From positions 1 to 23,202 of the forward strand of contig JAZNIU010000054.1 of NCBI GenBank assembly GCA_045577655.1: a stretch of DNA of 23,202 bases, in the 5' to 3' direction. This document shows, piece after piece, positions 21,894 through 23,202 of this stretch. Each line of letters begins with the position of its first letter. Positions within the stretch are counted from its first letter, which is position 1. The notes under the pieces were generated by a model. The model did no database searches, was not told where the DNA came from, and worked only from the letters and a program-made list of their open reading frames with translations. Source of the stretch: RGIG7450 sp045577655 (GTDB taxonomy: Bacteria; Bacillota; Clostridia; RUG12999). Position numbers and translations under genes: made by a program.

Positions 21894-22778
21894 TCACCTT
21901 ACAAATTTTATTGCACTTTTTTCATTTTCTATAACCACTCGGCTTCCCGGAGACGCTTCCTCCCCGTCAAGCGACCAGGAAACGCCTTCTCCCATAACAA
22001 ATTCTATCCGGGACGTTCTGAAAAAGTCAAACACGCTGTCGCTGAAATCCGAATTGGAAATTCCCATCAGAATTTTCCCAAGCTGGGCAAAATCTTTTGG
22101 TTCTTTCACCAGTATCACTTCAAATTCGCCGTCGTTTAAATCGACCAGACTGCTTTCAAGGCGTACTATTCCGCCAAAGGACAGAGAATTTGTTACCGCC
22201 CCGAAAATATAGTCTCCCTCATATTTTCTGTCGTTTGCAGTTGCCGCCACATGATAGCTTTTAACTGCACCCAGGTCTTTTATTCCTTCAAAAATATATG
22301 CCAGATGCCCTAAAGCATTTTTTGCAGATTGGTCGGTGTTATAGCTTGCAGATGTAAACATTCCGAATGATGCTATATATGTGAAAATTTTGCCGGCAGA
22401 GAATTTTCCTACATCTATGTCGTTAATTTTGCCGCCAACTATTTCTTTTGCAGCAGTTTTCGGGTCTGTGGAAAGACCGAGAGTTCTGGCAAAATCGTTT
22501 GTGCTGCCGGCAGGGATATAGCCCACAGGGATTTTTGTTCCCGATTTTAATATGCCGCACACTGTTTCGTTAAATGTGCCGTCTCCTCCGCAGCATACCA
22601 CCAAAGAATAGTTTTCTTCAGCGGCTTTTTGTGCAAACATTGTTGCGTCCCCGCGTTTTGCCGTTGTCATAACAGTAGGTTCATAGCCGGCATTGCAAAA
22701 TATTTTCACAACATCTAAAAGCTCTGTCTTCATTCTCATTTTGCCCGCCCGCGGATTTATTATCAGCATCACTCTCAT
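21894..22778 (-). CDS. Diacylglycerol kinase family lipid kinase (DagK/YegS-like)
   Basis: The 294-residue protein belongs to the family that phosphorylates diacylglycerol or related lipids with ATP, recycling diacylglycerol released during lipoteichoic-acid synthesis. Conserved motifs are IINPRAGK (6-13), GGDGTFNE (64-71) and PAGSTNDFAR (89-98). The C-terminal domain carries DLNDGEFEVILV and SLDGE, as usual. I chose the ATG at 22778, eight bases after GGAGG; an in-frame GTG at 22787 overlaps that site. Promoter at 22866-22894. A broader lipid or sphingoid substrate cannot be excluded. Confidence 0.92.
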   Translation of the reverse strand: MRVMLIINPRAGKMRMKTELLDVVKIFCNAGYEPTVMTTAKRGDATMFAQKAAEENYSLVVCCGGDGTFNETVCGILKSGTKIPVGYIPAGSTNDFARTLGLSTDPKTAAKEIVGGKINDIDVGKFSAGKIFTYIASFGMFTSASYNTDQSAKNALGHLAYIFEGIKDLGAVKSYHVAATANDRKYEGDYIFGAVTNSLSFGGIVRLESSLVDLNDGEFEVILVKEPKDFAQLGKILMGISNSDFSDSVFDFFRTSRIEFVMGEGVSWSLDGEEASPGSRVVIENEKSAIKFVR

Positions 22779-22815
22779 TCTTTTCACCTCCGCAAAGTAA
22801 TTTTGCCGCTCACAA

Positions 22816-22831
22816 AAGAGCGCTAGCTCTT
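22816..22831. other. Perfect hairpin in the leader of the lipid kinase gene
   Basis: AAGAGC-GCTA-GCTCTT forms a perfect 6-bp stem within the ~80-base leader. There is no strong T-run, so it may be an mRNA-stabilising or regulatory hairpin rather than a terminator. Confidence 0.4.
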
Positions 22832-22865
22832 AAGAATTTTTCTCTGTAAAATTCTGTATGTGTCA

Positions 22866-22894
22866 ATTATACCACCAATATTTTATTATGTCAA
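22866..22894 (-). promoter_or_regulatory. Consensus promoter of the lipid kinase operon
   Basis: On the minus strand, perfect TTGACA (22894-22889) and TATAAT (22871-22866) boxes are separated by exactly 17 bp. Confidence 0.85.
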
Positions 22895-22905
22895 TTTCCT
22901 TGTTT

Positions 22906-23202
22906 TTAAAACAGTCCTGCTATGAGATTTATACTGATACAAATAATTATTCCTATAAGAGTGGGCAGAAGTATGCTGACAAAGGTCCATTTTTTGCTCC
23001 CCGTTTCTTTCTTTATGGTGAGGCAGGTTGTGCTGCAGGGAAAATGGAACATCGTCAGCATCATGGTGCAGACAGCTGTAACCCAGGTCCACCCGTTTTG
23101 CACAAGCAGCATCTGCAAATCTTTAAGACTGCCATAGTCGGAAAGTACTCCGTTGCCGGTGTATATCATAATCATTATGGGGATTACTATTTCGTTTGCC
23201 GG
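22906..23202 (-). CDS. feoB: Ferrous iron transport protein B, C-terminal end
   Basis: The frame is open to the right edge and encodes the last 98 residues of FeoB, the GTPase-coupled Fe(II) membrane transporter. PANEIVIPI at the edge and WTWVTAVCTMMLTMFHFPCS followed by TTCLTIKKETGS are characteristic of the C-terminal Gate/core membrane region, with conserved cysteines (VCTMM and HFPCSTTC). The final helix (LLPTLIGIIICISINLIAG) ends the protein. The bulk of the gene, including the G domain, lies outside the window. No terminator is evident between it and the lipid kinase promoter. Confidence 0.93.
   Translation of the reverse strand, partial: PANEIVIPIMIMIYTGNGVLSDYGSLKDLQMLLVQNGWTWVTAVCTMMLTMFHFPCSTTCLTIKKETGSKKWTFVSILLPTLIGIIICISINLIAGLF

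Overview
The window looks like a chromosomal segment of an uncultured, spore-forming member of the Clostridia (Bacillota). The evidence is a set of Gram-positive sporulation genes (spoIIGA-sigE, spmA-spmB), strong AGGAGG-type ribosome binding sites, TTGACA/TATAAT promoters with 16-18 bp spacers, a T-box leader, PyrR, a DUF896 protein and meso-diaminopimelate dehydrogenase. Base composition is moderate and most of the window is ordinary housekeeping DNA. No phage, conjugation or CRISPR genes are visible. Species cannot be told from the sequence alone.

Layout, left to right. 1-1370 (minus) is the start of a secreted surface-type protein that runs off the left edge, behind a long leader that may encode a 54-residue peptide. 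1850-2600 is repeat-rich and holds a DUF559 endonuclease-like gene between two palindromic repeats with 54 identical bases. 2595-5845 (minus) carries a D-2-hydroxyacid dehydrogenase, a Sua5-type threonylcarbamoyl-AMP synthase and a NifS/IscS-type cysteine desulfurase; the last two are translationally coupled. 5954-7791 (plus) has a small Gly-rich protein and then the spoIIGA-sigE pair that makes and activates the first mother-cell sigma factor. 7851-9005 (minus) encodes a second secreted protein followed by a 52-residue peptide. 9364-10755 (plus) is glycyl-tRNA synthetase, convergent and overlapping with spmB-spmA (minus). 11936-15317 (plus) is a compact rnhA - cation efflux - SDR oxidoreductase - galE operon. 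15346-16896 (minus) is ddh-pyrR. 17051-17235 (plus) is a tRNA-Leu(UAA) - initiator tRNA-Met pair, followed by a curious stretch containing pieces of the initiator tRNA.

The most unusual part is 17472-21640 (minus): a T-box-controlled two-gene operon. Its first gene is a 2-isopropylmalate-synthase-like protein that keeps the fold and the C-terminal regulatory domain but has lost the catalytic Arg-Asp pair and the metal-binding His-x-His. Its second gene fuses a sugar-phosphate-isomerase-type TIM barrel, apparently missing several metal ligands, to a complete acyl-CoA-synthetase-type adenylating enzyme. A tRNA-responsive leader (best specifier reading GUU, Val; UUG, Leu, is one base away) suggests a role connected with branched-chain amino acids. 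I know of no described function for this combination.

The right end (minus) carries a DUF896 protein, a diacylglycerol-kinase-family lipid kinase and the C-terminus of the ferrous iron transporter FeoB, which runs off the right edge.
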